DNA of 64,000 nt, taken from NCBI RefSeq assembly GCF_025766255.1, contig NW_026516672.1, forward strand, positions 558,001 to 622,000. Direction: 5' to 3'. Under the pieces are notes generated by a model. It did no database searches. It saw only the letters and a program-made list of their open reading frames with translations, and had not been told where the DNA came from. Made by a program: the position numbers and the translations under genes. Source of the DNA: Zychaea mexicana. Its lineage: Eukaryota; Mucoromycota; Mucoromycetes; Mucorales; Lichtheimiaceae. This document shows, in pieces, positions 26,118 to 38,730 of the stretch (its first letter is position 1; each line of letters starts with the position of its first letter).

Positions 26118-27901
26118 TCCTCGTCGACAGCAAAGAAGTTGATTACTTTAATTATAAACCTTCCTATAATGTTATTATATTAAATAGTTCTGTCATTTTT
26201 ACACATATTATTATGTAGTCTCTACATACGCTAATTCTACATAAAAAAGCCAAACACATGCTATTTTGATATCTGCAGGGTAGATGATTGAATGGAGTAC
26301 TGTATCAGAGGTCTCACCATCAAAATGGATACTCACACGCTTCATCGGTACTTAGGTTTTTTTACACGCTCAAGCCATAGTTGCCATCTGTTCTCACAAA
26401 GACCATATGATGAAGCGTGGAGAGTGTCTCAAATTTTGTTTCTCAAAAGAGATTATGTACTGCCGTTAACTTTAATTTAGACACTGTCCAACGTTGCATT
26501 CCCTTTTATGAAGACGTGTGGCTATTATTATGACATCCTCACACTTTTTCGCACCAGAAGAGTGGTGAAGCTTCAATCGTTTTCTATAAAGCAGAATCTA
26601 GCTTTTTACAGAATAGCCCATGCATGGAGTAATAGACTATTCTTGCTCAGAATGAAGTGTTGGAAGCGGCACGTTGAAAAGCTTGCTTGTTCTATTTTTG
26701 GCTGATTAGGCTGATATATCTCTTGATCTGCTTTGATGATCATTTATCATTTTAAGGTCCAAAGGTCTTTGTGGCAGATATTTTGGCGAGAAGTACATTA
26801 AGATACATGAAGAATTATACGCTGTCGCGCATTGAATCAAATCTCTGATAATTACACAGATGCATTTTCAGCGGGATAGGAATATCATGCTTAATGTAAT
26901 GTTTTCGATTCGTACTTCAACAAGCGAATGAGAGGTCATCATTACTCCTTCCTTCTCTGCGTACGTACACCGTCTTAGTTTGTACAATGAATTTGTAAAA
27001 GCGGGTACATGACATTTACTAAAAGAAAGTCCAAGTGAGTGCTCTTACTGTGCGCTAATTAAAGAAGCATACTAATCCTCAACCTCTCACACAAAATCGC
27101 GGATAACCGTTTGGGCCTTTTGGGATCTTACAGGGCCTTGAAAGGTCGTTTTAGGTGTCCTAACGGCCACAAACGGGAGTAAATGACAACAAACGGGAAT
27201 TTGGACTTTTGGGATGCTAGTATTCATCTTTATGAGTACCGTCATAACATTGTGACCAACTGCAATGGATACCCCCAGATTCTCGCCTACATATAGCTGC
27301 TAGAGATCAACCTGAGCCTCGAGTCATTTTGAAAAATGATCCCTTGAAGGGCACGCTGCAAAGCCTTGCACTTTAATATACCTTTAAGTAATTTGCAGGT
27401 TATCGTTACACCAAAAGCCATTACAGTTCCGATATGATATAAGATTTGTGTGCGTGGGATTTGATATGTTGCCATGAAGCGTTTATCATCTTCTATATCA
27501 CAACCAATATCATGTCCAATTTATGACAGTACTGTAATGTGCCAAACTACTTTTTGTCTTTCGGAAGAGAAACTATGATATCCGGGTGAATCTTGAAGAC
27601 AATTAATTTGACAGCTCAATATGGTGATCGTAGAAAACAATGGCCTTGTACATAACTAGAGTTGCATCATATTGTCACACAACCTGGTCATTCTTCGCAA
27701 GCTAAAAAATCAAAAAGAGCAGCAGTTTAAAAGACATTTTCCAGTATTGCATAGCGAAACGTAACAGCTGCTGCCATGAAGTAGCAAAAGCCTTTTGGAT
27801 TAATTTTTCGTTACCACTACATCATGACCGTTAATAGTTCCCTGGGTCATGTATGTAATGACGGCAAGCTAAATAATTTTCTATCATATCATATGTATTA
27901 T
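26118..27901. other. gene-poor spacer after transporter 1
   Basis: About 1.8 kb with only short, featureless open frames. The one structured item is a 70-bp inverted-repeat element at 27107-27176, annotated separately; its outer motif ACAAACGGGA is repeated once just after it. Confidence 0.55.
27107..27176 (+). mobile_element. 70-bp palindromic-ended mini-element, copy 1
   Basis: The element runs from CCGTTTGGGCC to GGCCACAAACGG, so the ends are inverted repeats of the type CCGTTTGkGGCC. An equally long copy lies in opposite orientation at 33945-34014, and the interiors also match (TTACAGGG, AAGGTCG, TTTAGGTGTC). It is too short to code; a MITE-like or other small mobile element is the likely reading. 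I see no clear target-site duplication. Confidence 0.6.
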
Positions 27902-28183
27902 TCAAATCATATCTTGCTTCTCAATCTGCCGCATGATGTTTTCCTTCGGTTCTATTGTCGGAACAAACTTATCAATATTGGGGAATGATGAGTTCTGTTG
28001 GCCCACAGATACTGTTGTGAAACAAAAGCCGTAATCTACGGAAACGCGACCGTTATTGCTCACATGTACACAACCACTGCCATAAATGGTACGTCCACTG
28101 TGTAGAAGTGTATTTCTTTCAATAAATCTATACTCTGTAACGGCAGCACAATACTGGCAAGCAGGAGCCTGATTACTGCTCAT
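27902..28183 (-). CDS. hypothetical protein, 93 aa
   Basis: A single ATG-started frame (MSSNQAPACQYCAAVTEYRF) ending MRQIEKQDMI. It has four cysteines, one pair as C-x2-C, and normal-looking residue composition without low complexity. I do not recognise the family and see no signal peptide or membrane segment. It sits alone in a gene-poor stretch between transporters 1 and 2, so it may be a small orphan gene or a chance open frame. No intron is needed. Confidence 0.35.
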   Translation of the reverse strand: MSSNQAPACQYCAAVTEYRFIERNTLLHSGRTIYGSGCVHVSNNGRVSVDYGFCFTTVSVGQQNSSFPNIDKFVPTIEPKENIMRQIEKQDMI

Positions 28184-29388
28184 AATTAAGCGAAACAGGT
28201 ACCCAGCATATCAAAATCTACTAAAAGCTTCAAACGAGGAAAAAAACCGTCTAACCCCGCTATCTCTTCCTGTATCAAAAGCACTACATGTAGAGATATG
28301 ATATGGTGTCCAATCTTTTTGGCGCTATTATATTCAGCGATATTCATTATGCCGCCTAACGACTTTTGTAATCCAGTAGAATCTTATTCGTCCTATCTTT
28401 TGTGTGACCAAAAGATTAGGCGGGGAAAAAGCGTACATATATCTCTCAGTGTCCAAACTTAACCCACCCATGGATGGGTAATCTGCATATATTACCGTAT
28501 AAATCTACTTTCGTCCACGCTAGGCAATCAAATTTCAGATCGAAAAATGCTTCTTATCAATTTGAAAACATGTCAAAAGATCATATTCGTCAAAAGTTAG
28601 GGTCAAATCTATGCATTTGAACCTTCGGTTCAACTGTCTTTCTTTCATTCCCATGCTTTCTTCTTATCCGAGCCCGCTAACTGTCCTTTTGTAGAACTCT
28701 AGAAATTCCGGGCTGCTCTAACGACTACCATAATAGGCACCACTGAGTGTTCGTATTTTTTCGCCACTACTAAAAGAGGTGCGCCAAAAGACATGAACGT
28801 TGTTTCCACAGCCGAAACCCGCGGCTTTAGCATCTGGTAGATATTCAAGTCCAGCAGCGGGGAAGTCGTCGTGGTACGGGTTGTCTTCTCTGGATTTGCT
28901 ATGATTACCCCACCTTGGGACTTTTTTTTCTCGTATGACACACACAACCTAATAGATATCACTAACTGACACGAATAAATGCAGATCGCAGAGAGGATAA
29001 AATCAAGCGGATTTGTTTTAATAGAGTAAAAGGACGATTGAAAAAAAAACTATTCTTGAGCGGCGATTAACAACAACTATCGTCGATTGTGTTCCTTTGA
29101 ACCGGAATATAGGACGTGATAAGTAGTAATAAACCTTATTATAATAAACACATACCTTTATCATCGTTGTATTTCCTGCAATGTGAAGTGCGTGCCAAGT
29201 CAACCGATCTCGGGGAGGGCCGTATTAGGCCATATCTTTGGGATGGCAAAACAATAATGGCACCGATTTCAATGTTAGCTGTACGAAAAAAGCTATATAA
29301 GCCTGCTATCATGTACGCATTCCCACCCTTTCTCTAAAATTCTCCATTAATCATACACAGATACCCTTTTTTCAGAAAACATTGTCTG
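28184..29388. other. intergenic, promoter of transporter 2 at its right end
   Basis: 1.2 kb without a convincing gene. Two overlapping minus-strand frames at 28.7-28.96 kb look like chance. A short palindrome (CCCATGGATGGG) lies near 28469. The right end carries the TATA box of transporter 2. Confidence 0.5.
29294..29300 (+). promoter_or_regulatory. TATA box of transporter 2
   Basis: TATATAA about 95 bases upstream of the transporter-2 ATG, followed by a pyrimidine-rich leader. Spacing fits a fungal core promoter. Confidence 0.55.
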
Positions 29389-31433
29389 ATGTCCTCGCCA
29401 GAAACAAAAGAAAAGGTCGCTTCCTATATCACCCACGATTATGCGTCCTCTTTGGAAAGTGGGAAGCCTGTAAAGTTTGTCTACTCCCCTGAAGAACGCA
29501 AACTTGTTCGAAGAATAAATTGGACGGTCATGCCCTTGGTCTGTGGAATTCTTTTTGTTCAGGTAAAGCGTGATAGGAACTGTGCGTGCAGAATTTTAGC
29601 TAATCGCTCGCCGAGACTGATTAAATTTATCGTTTCTTCGTATTAGTTCATCGATAAGTCAACGCTGAACTATGCTGCCGTCATGGGCATTTACGAGGAT
29701 ACGCACATCACTCAAGACCAGTTCAGTTGGCTTGGATCCATTTTTTACGTGGGGTATGCACTTTTTTTTAAAAAAAAATTCAACACCAAGCCCAGAGTAT
29801 TGTACTGTAGCATACACCTAACATATGTGATGTCGTCGATATTTACGTAGTTATTTAGCCTTCCAGGTCAGTGACACAGCTAGACATACATATGCAGGGA
29901 AAAAATTATGCTTTTGTGTGACTAACATAGATTACTTTTGTAAAACAGATCCCTAACCAGTACTTCCTTCAACGCCTGCCAATGTCTAAATACCTCGGTT
30001 CTATTCTCACTGTTTGGGGTGTGTGTCTTGCTTGTATGGCCCTCGGCAAGAACTTCGAGCAACTGGCCGGTCTTCGATTCCTTCTTGGTTTCTGGGAAGC
30101 CTCTACATATCCCTGTATTTTTTTACTCATCAGCACCCTCTATCGCCGCCAAGAACAGGTTGTCTGGTTCTCTACAATGTTTATCTGTAACGCTGCAGCA
30201 ACATCCATTGGTGGCTTGATTGGTTATGGCATCAGAAGCATGCATGGCGCTCGAGGCATCAGCGCTTGGCAGTGGTATGTACACCTTCATTTGGCAATTC
30301 AAGTTTTCTTCGAATATATTTGATGACATACTTACTTATCTACTCAATTTATAGGTGCAGTAAGTTGCGATAACAACAGCTGTGAAATTCTAATGATATT
30401 AAATACCAATCCTTTACCTTTTCTTACAACAGTGATTATCTGGGGTGTCGTTACCTTTGCTCTTGGTATTGCGTTCTTCTTCTTTTTAGCCGACAAGCCC
30501 AAGTCTCGCTGGTTCCGTTTGACTCCGGAAGAAGAACTTATTGTGGACGATCGTCTTCGTGATAACACCGTTGTACAAAATAAGGATATCAACATGGACC
30601 ATATCTTTGAAGCTTTTAAGGATCCTCGATTCTATTGCTACCTTGGGATTTCTTTCCTTGTCAACCTTCAAAACGGCGCCGTGACAATCTTTAGCTCTCA
30701 GATTATTTCGCAAATGGGTTTTAGTGTAAGTAGCCTCTCAAAGTAACAGATAAAGCAATCCCTAGTGTACTGATATATATCGAATAATGCTGTGTTATCA
30801 TCATTCGATATAGGACCTTGATTCTATTCTGCTAAATATTCCTTACGGTGTTGCTATTGGTATCCTACTCGCTTTCACTACGTATGCCAGCAAACGCTAC
30901 GATGAGATTGGCTACGTTGCTGCGGTCATGGGTTTTATCACTTTCCTCGGTGCCTTGCTTCTTGCCGTTATTCCTTACGGAGGTGCCAAGCTTGCAGGTC
31001 TTTACTTGTCAGCTAGCAGTCCAATTTACGTCATGCTCCAGACGTCCATCTCCAACAATGTTACAGGTTATACCAAGAAGATTTTTTACACCGGTGGCAA
31101 CTTGGTGGCCTATTGGTAAGCAGGCTCTTGTACATTGCATACCAAAGATTCCTATGCTTACAGTACTTTTTAAACCATAGTATTGGAAATTTTGTGGGAC
31201 CTTTAATGATGGTTGAGCACACAGCTCCTCGCTACATTGGTGGTCTCTCTGGTTATATGGCAGCCGATATTCTTGCTATTATCTTGTTCTTGTATGTCCG
31301 CTGGTCGCTCAATCGCGAGAACAAGCGTCGCGAGAAGCTCAGAAAGGAAGGCCAGATACCGCCACCTGCTGCGAACCGTGAAGAGCTGGATCTCACTGAC
31401 AAGCAGGATATGAACTTTGTGTATCGTCCTTAG
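29389..31433 (+). CDS. MFS transporter, Dal5/allantoate permease family, paralogue 2
   Basis: Eight exons: 29389-29562, 29647-29753, 29851-29866 (16 nt), 29949-30274, 30355-30359 (5 nt), 30433-30725, 30814-31115, 31181-31433. They join in frame to 491 residues. The protein shows YSPEERKLVRRINW, FIDKSTLNYAAVMGIYED, FSWLGSIFYVGYLAFQ, IPNQYFLQRLPMSKYLG and LRFLLGFWEASTYP, then LYRRQEQ, DRLRDNTVVQNKDI, VTGYTKKIFYTGGN and the tail LDLTDKQDMNFVYRP. About 12 membrane helices; the substrate is not predictable. The 5-nt exon (GTGCA) is required: the flanking exons cannot join in frame without it. Paralogue 4 has the same residues (WCM) on one uninterrupted exon. Confidence 0.9.
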
Positions 31434-31840
31434 ATTATACTACTCGTATCTTATCGGTTTACATTTTAAGGTTCTCCAACCCCTTTGTACATTATTACAC
31501 TTTGTCCTTTACCATTCATTACATGTAGATAACATGTATTATACTGTGCATGCTTTTGTATATTTTTCCTTAGCACTAATTCCACATGATCTCTCGTCAA
31601 TATTATTATTTCGTTTTAATTCCTCATATTCTGTGTGAAATGTTTAATGATTTTATCTATTTGGAGGCTGTGGGCCCTACAATATACAAGGAGCTGGTTC
31701 TCATCACAAGTCCAATGCCACAAATAGTATATCTAATCAGTGATCGGGTGTAACGTCGACACCTTATTATCAGACACAAGGGCGCATGATTAGACCAACA
31801 GCCTTTTAGAACCGATTCTTATCAAATCCCGATGACGGTA

Positions 31841-32307
31841 CAGTTGTACCCCGGTTTTTGCAACCCCTGGGTTTGCAATTCCTCGTATATCTGCAACTTT
31901 TTTTTGAGAAATTCAAAAAAAACTTAGTACTTTCGCAAATTTGCAACTTGCAAATGAGTTTATACGATTTGCACGTTATCGGGGTAAAAACAGCTTCAAT
32001 TTCTTCAATATCAACTGAAAGAAGCATCTGTTGCGTATTATCGAGGAATAAAATGATACGGTTACTGCACTAGACAGCTTCAATTAAAGAACGGTCTTAT
32101 ATATGCAAGTAGTAACATTTAGAGCTGTGTAATCCCACAGAACGTATCGTACATCAACTCTGACAGATAAACAATGAGCTAGTGTTTATAGGATGACTTA
32201 TCCAGTGTCTATTTGAAGCAGAATTGTTTACCCCGTTACTTGCAAATCCTCACATTTTGCAAAAAAAAATCGGAAAACCCTCGGTTGCAAAAACCGGGGT
32301 ACAGCTG
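31841..32307. mobile_element. 467-bp non-autonomous inverted-repeat element, TA-flanked (mariner-type MITE candidate)
   Basis: The left end begins CAGTTGTACCCCGGTTTTTG and continues CAACC. The reverse complement of the right end begins CAGCTGTACCCCGGTTTTTG and continues CAACC, giving about 25 bp of terminal inverted repeat with one mismatch. Both ends are flanked by the dinucleotide TA (31839-31840 and 32308-32309), the target duplication expected for Tc1/mariner elements. The interior is AT-rich with repeated TTTGCAA words and no transposase. It is therefore a non-autonomous copy. Confidence 0.75.
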
Positions 32308-33944
32308 TAACTTACATCAAAAGAGGTATGCGATGTCTAACCAGCAGCTGGTCTGTAGCACATACACTTCTCCTAAAGGCATTCTCATTGTTGTTCAACA
32401 GAAGATCCCTGTATGTGATTTTTCGATGCAGTATCTAACTGTCGTGCATAACCCATCGTCTTGTTATGAAAACACTTTATTGTTTATCAGCTAGCTCTTT
32501 TTGAACGCTTTCGAAGCCTTGTTAACAGCTGGAGTATGACCCATTATTGATTACTAACTGGCCCAAGTTAAAAGCACCTGCTATGACGAATCAACAAAAC
32601 TATTGGGTTTGTATAAGAAATAATATAAGCACGCTAAGCGGCGATGATACGAGGATAAGAAAAAAGGCAAGAGTTACAGGTGAATCACTTAACGCGTTCT
32701 ACCACTCGCAGTAAATAGAAACAGAACTTCACATTGATCAAAGATTACAAAAATACAACACCACTTTCAACAAACTGCTGCGACGCTTTTTTACTACCAT
32801 TCTGTATTCTCGCAGCAACAATCAACCAACCAAACAGCTTGACCACGCTAATGTACCCATGCTTATAGGCCAACTCTATAACCATTTTGTTTTGAAATTT
32901 ATCTACAGCAATGCATGATTTACAAACGCTATACTCCTACACCATTATACTGCGAACAAATACGATAGCTATCCAGTCATCATGAATTTCTAAAAAAGCC
33001 CTCGTAGACGCAGCCATCTTCTAGGGTACATTTAAACAAGCAGTTTCATAACAAAAAGGAATCCACATAAGCATGATCTTATATCTACATCGCTGACGAA
33101 AGTACTAAATGGTCGCCAGCCTCAGTATAACTGTAATTAGAAGAATTTAGAAAAAGATTTTTCAAGTGGGCTACAACTTGGCAGTGGGAAGATCAATGGT
33201 GGAAAAAAACGAAGCTCTAGATGAACACCTCGCTTTGCGATGACCATTTCACGTTTTTGGCTCGTGATCGTTTATATTCGAACTGCGGAAACGGTTGAGT
33301 GTTTATCCGTGATTGTGCAGACATTTCTTGCGATGTATACAGAACACTAACATGATAGGACCGTGTCTAATTGGTCAGAAATATTACCCTTTCTACACTA
33401 TTACTCACAATGTCTTTTGTGGTTCACATCTTGATTCGGTTTTTTTTTATTTTGCCAAGCCAAGTTACGTTTATTACTTCAATGACCCCGCTTGGTAACT
33501 TCCCGATACTCCTGGAGCTCGAAGAAGCATAATCTCGCTTTCTGTATCCTATTAACGTTCTCAATGAAATTCGTTGAACTACATTGTAAAGGTGGCGTGT
33601 CGATATCATTTCGATCGACGTTACTTTCGTTTGTAAGCTTGGAAGATTGCATTGTCTATCTGAGAGTCGATCAATATAATTTTGTGGTTACGCTCTTGAT
33701 GATATATACAATGACATTGTCAAGTTGCTATAATTACACGAGCGATGCTTGACAATGCGAAGAGTTTTGTTTCCCTTGTTATCTATTAATTAAAGTAGAA
33801 ACGGTTTATAGTTTTGAGTTCACTTCAGCTTTAATCAGCGTTTGCGGGATTATTAAAATGGTGTTGACCTATGCGTTCATTTATTTTGCTCGTCCGTGAA
33901 TGGGTGTTCCCTCTACGGCATTATCATCTGCAAGATATAAAGTG

Positions 33945-34014
33945 CCGTTTGTAGCCTTTAAGACACCTAAAGCGACCTTCCAAGACCCTGTAAGGCCTGA
34001 AAAGGCCCAAACGG
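33945..34014 (-). mobile_element. 70-bp palindromic-ended mini-element, copy 2
   Basis: The reverse complement begins CCGTTTGGGCCTTTT and ends CTACAAACGG, matching copy 1 at 27107-27176 over its full 70 bases with scattered substitutions. Orientation is opposite to copy 1. The conserved length and ends mark both as one family. Confidence 0.6.
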
Positions 34015-36143
34015 TAAACTTAGACTTTAAATGATTACTGGTTATGATACGAGGGCGGCGCAGTCAGTTGAGTTGTCGTCGTAGCTTGCCACAGATAATG
34101 TTATGATACTTTCGGGTGAGCCCATACCAAAGTTAATCTATCCTTTACTCCTAGGATCGATGATTATACTGTAATCCGCGAACAACCGACGGAAAATCAG
34201 AGTTAATTTCGATGAAGAGAAATAAGAGCCTTTTGGATCCAAGAACCATGTGCATCAATCAACTGGCAGAAGTCCGAAAACTAAAGCCTTGTAAAACTGC
34301 TGATGCATTATGCACCGACAGGCTTGTGGATCACGAACTTGACAGAAAAGATGATCTATGAGTGCATTAAGACAGGGTGCGGGTGAAAGTAGCGTATGCA
34401 AAAGGTGTAGAATATGATCGGAAATTGCGATAGCGATAGATCATAGAAGACGACCTTGGTGTAGATAATATATATCGCAATAGTGACTAGCTAAACATGA
34501 GCTGAAGCTCGTGACACAACTTCTTTTTTACTTACATTAGCACCTTTATTCACCGGTGATTTTAAATGCAGCGTTAAACAACAGTCGAATGTGATGATAA
34601 AAACAGCCACAAATACATATATTGATTAAGAATAAATTATACAGATTGATTTTTTTTGGCAGCGCTCGATTTGAAAGCTGTTATATCGCATTATAAACTG
34701 CAGGTCCGCGGATGGCAAAGTACTGTATCGTGAGGCTTAACGCCCACAAAGCATATGCGGAATTCGCACGAGGGCGGCGTTCTGACGTGATTTTATTTGA
34801 AGCGGTTTTCTTGACGTTCTTTAAATTAAAGAGATCAGAAAGTACAAGAGCTTCTTCTTAAAAGGTAATCAAAGCAATGGGACAAGGTTATGCTTTCCCC
34901 ACATTCTTAAGCGGGCCATGATAGACGTGTACAAGGGAGAAAGTGAGGCGAATCTCGCTGTCCTACAATGTACCTGGACATTTTCTCTCATGCCAGAACT
35001 AAATTCAATACTTGAATGGTACAACTCTTCTTTCAGTGCTCAATGTGAAAGAAAAGAATAAAAATTCGGCTATGCTATCAATGGCCCCACCTTCAGAATT
35101 CCTTTAGCTAATCTTCTCGAGTGCTGCCTTGTTGGTTGTTTTATTGATATTTTCTCGAAGGTCTAGATAGCTTATCGTTTTAAGACTTACAACACAACAT
35201 CGTCGAGAAACTATAGACGCAGTCAAAAGGATGGGCGGGGAAACAATGCGGGTACAGTGCTATCTTTGCTAGCCATATATAGTAAATAGGAGATCATCAT
35301 AATGTGTGTAACGACTAAGAAACTGTCCCTCAATGGTGAAATGACCACCTTGCCGAAATGATTCATATGTCGCAGCGAATGTTTGTGCAACGAAGTTTAT
35401 GTGTCTTCACATACAGACCACCTTATTCGTACCACTGTGTGTGCTAATCAATGCACACAAGGACCACTTGGCATATTACCGAAACCTCTATCTTTGTGAT
35501 TGCCCACCCCGTCACCGAAGACCAAGGAGATAGAGCTGTCACACAAACGGTGGGAATAGCCTTTTTCTCAGAGTGCTGCAGTATTGTTTAAAGGTTACAA
35601 CGCAATTACTTTTGTTGCTGAGCTTTTCATTGCACCAAGATCAACTCGGAGACTTAAAAATCTCTAGGCGTTTGTATCCTCATTGTGTAACCTTATACCG
35701 GTGCTACCGAGTGCATGGTATTCAGCATTAACCGCTATCCTTTTCTCAATACAAGACCACGTCAGCACAAAGTTAGAGAAAGCGTACAGTTATCCCTTAT
35801 TGTTGCTGCAATTATATATCGGGTGTGAACAGCACTTGTGAAAGGCATGCATCCATAAAGATCGGTGAGTAGAGTATAAGAAACAAGCAAGAGGTACGAA
35901 GAGGGCCGACAAAAATGGTCTGGTAATCTCGGGAACAGCACTAAAAGCTTTCCCGAAACACATATGAAAGGCGAAATACATAAAGACGCCGATTTAGTAT
36001 AAATATCCTGACTTCCCGACCACCAATTTTCCCCTTTTATACTTGCTCACTCGCAGCACTTTATTTTACTGTCTTTACCTTTTTTCCCCAACGGCATATA
36101 ATCATCATCGCGCACCTCCTATAGCAAAAGATCGGGTTAAACC

Positions 36144-38076
36144 ATGGAGAAGTCTACGCATGAACCAACGGCGGACGAGAAATATGAAGTTTCGTCGTCA
36201 TTAGAAAAAGGAACAAATGCAGATAATGGCGATACACGTTTCATCAAATCTCCTGAGGAGAGGAAACTGGTCAAAAAGATCAACTGGGTTTTCATGCCTT
36301 TGGTTATCATGATTCTGTTTGTCCAGGTATTAAGCTCGATCGGATGACGACAACATAAAATACACATATATATGGCGATTTAGGCAGCACTTTTCTTGTG
36401 TTTTGACGGTCAATGTTTATATATTAGTTCATTGACAAATCAACCTTGACCGTAAGCGCACTATTTGGCATTTACGAGGATACGGGAATTACGCACGACG
36501 AATTCGGCTGGTTAGGCAGTCTTTTTTACATTGGTTATCTAGCAATTCAGCTACCAAACCAGTATTTGTTACAACGTGTGCCTATCTCCAAGTACCTTGG
36601 CGTGATCCTTATGATCTGGGGTGTCACCTTAGGGTGCCATGCGCTCGGTAGAAATTTTGCCGAATTAGCTGGTTTGCGCTTCCTTCTCGGGTTCTGGGAA
36701 GGATGCACTTATCCAGCGGTAAGTACTGCAGAATCATTGTGGTACATTAGGTCACTATTTGTTCAGATATACTTACGCACATATAGATCTTTTTGCTTAT
36801 TAGTACATTGTACCGACGTTCTGAGCAAGTTATTTGGTTCGGCACTATGTTTGCTACGAACGCTGCAGCCATCTGTATTGGAAGCATCATAGCTTACGGC
36901 ATAGGACACATGGATGGTCATCTTAATATCCGTGCATGGAAATGGTATATGCTTCCTGCAGAAAATTTTGCTATCATACTTCAGCTACCTGCATCAGCAG
37001 ACTGCATTAACCGTCAAGTTCGTTATCATTATTAGGGCCATGATTATTTTTGGCATTGTCACTTTCTTTTTGGGTTTCCCGTTCTATTTATTTCTTGCGG
37101 ACAAGCCAAAGTCGCGATGGTTTCGTCTCACGCCTGAAGAAGAAAAAATTGTGGACGAGCGCACGCGCGACAATGCAGTTGTCCAGAACCGAGAAATCAA
37201 AAGAGACCATATTCTTGAAGCCCTCAAAGAGCCTCGTTTATACTGCTTTTTCTTCTGTTCCCTTTTCCTCAACCTCCAAAATGGTGCCATTTCAACTTTT
37301 GCCTCGCAAATTATTAACCGTATGGGTTTCAGTGTAAGTGAATATCCTTTTCCTCACCTAACACGCTACTTTATATTATTTTGAATGACGATGTTTTTGA
37401 ACACATTTTACCTTTCATCACGTTCTCTCTAGTCATTGACATCGGTTATTTTGAATATCCCATATGGTGCTAGTATTGTACTTTTTGTTGCAATCGCTAC
37501 TGTCCTCAGTCATCGCTTCCAGGAAATTGGAATCATAGCAATCATTAGTTGTATCCTCCCACTCCTTGGTGCCATTCTGTTGCTCGTTCTTCCACTCGGT
37601 CCTGTTCAGTTGCTTGGATTGTATTTGAGCACCACAAGTCCAGCTTACACTCTACTACAGACGTACATCTCGAGCAATGTTGGTGGATATACAAAAAAGA
37701 TTTTCTATACGAGCGCGAACATTGTCGCCTTTTGTTTGGGCAATTTTGTTGGCCCTATTATGATGGTTGGCCACACAGGTAAGCCCATATCTCACCTCTT
37801 CACTTCACAAAAAAAATCGACGTCATTTCAACTCTGAACATTAACTTATTATCCTTAATGTTATCAGCACCTAGATATACTCCGGCAATGATAGGTTTTA
37901 TTGTGGCCGACTTTTTAACCGCTCTCATGTTCTTGTACGTTCGTTGGTCTCAAAATAAGGAGAATAATCGACGAAAGCATCTCGAAGAAAAGGGATTAAT
38001 TTCACCACCGCCTCCCAATCGCGAGTTACTAGACTTAACAGACAAAGAAGACTTATCATACCGATACCGTCTTTAG
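36144..38076 (+). CDS. MFS transporter, Dal5/allantoate permease family, paralogue 3
   Basis: Six exons, 36144-36326, 36428-36718, 36787-36944, 37036-37333, 37433-37778 and 37868-38076, join in frame to 494 residues. Signatures are SPEERKLVKKINWVFMPL, FIDKSTLTVSALFGIYED, FGWLGSLFYIGYLAIQLP, LRFLLGFWEGCTYP and LYRRSEQVIWFGTMFATN. Further on are DERTRDNAVVQNREI, GGYTKKIFYTSANIV and the tail LDLTDKEDLSYRYRL. It lacks the introns that cut the YLAFQ block in paralogues 1, 2 and 4. A TATAAATA lies about 140 bases upstream. Plasma-membrane import of a small organic anion or vitamin-like compound is the family expectation; the substrate is unknown. Confidence 0.92.
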
Positions 38077-38730
38077 AATGTTTCTATTATTTCACTGTTG
38101 TAGTAGTATTTAAAGAAATGTATACATATCACCCCTATCTTCTATGGATATATGTCATCACTAACAAACTCTTATGTAATTGCTTCGTAATTTCCCCCAT
38201 TTTAAATATATTATGTTGTCGAATAAAGATCGTTTAAACGTTCTATATGCTGTAATACACTAAAATAGGGTTTTATTGGTAAAACTTGAAATTTAAAAGT
38301 GAAACACATGTATAAGCGAAGATACTGCCAAGTCCTCCCAGGATTAACGATAGCTCAACATATTTATGATTTCAGCAACCAGTTAACAAAATAGAATAAG
38401 AATCTATGATATCATTATACTTCGGCGGATTTATTTTAGCAAGCATGGTCCACTCGGCGAAATGGCGGTACTGTACGTATTTCCTCACCGAGGGCAAAGT
38501 GAAATGAAGCAAACCGCCGTCGCCACTTCAGTGTTGTACCTGGAAATTATGTAACACAACGAAGTATATAATATTCTAAAGCAGTCTCAACGCAAAATGC
38601 AGAAAGTAAGCGAGCAGCGATTGCTTTATTGGTGCAAAAGCAAATTACAGCGAATGGATTAACAATGTGCTGTTAATACATATCAAAAAACACAGAGAGA
38701 AAATGGGAGTTATATGTATGATGTTTAAAC
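38077..38730. other. convergent 3' region of transporters 3 and 4
   Basis: 654 bases between two converging genes, presumably both 3' UTRs and polyadenylation sites (GAATAAAG near 38220 on the plus strand). No gene seen. Confidence 0.5.

Larger units (their letters stand above)
31434..36143. other. 4.7-kb gene-poor spacer with two small mobile elements
   Basis: The longest stretch without a gene. Open frames are short and unremarkable. It holds the 467-bp inverted-repeat element (31841-32307) and the second 70-bp mini-element (33945-34014), both annotated separately. Its right end is the promoter of transporter 3, with TATAAATA at 35998-36005 about 140 bases before the ATG. Confidence 0.55.

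Noticed and set aside
28699..28962. Two overlapping minus frames of 75-87 codons
   Set aside because: Two phases open at once over the same bases, low complexity, no hallmark.
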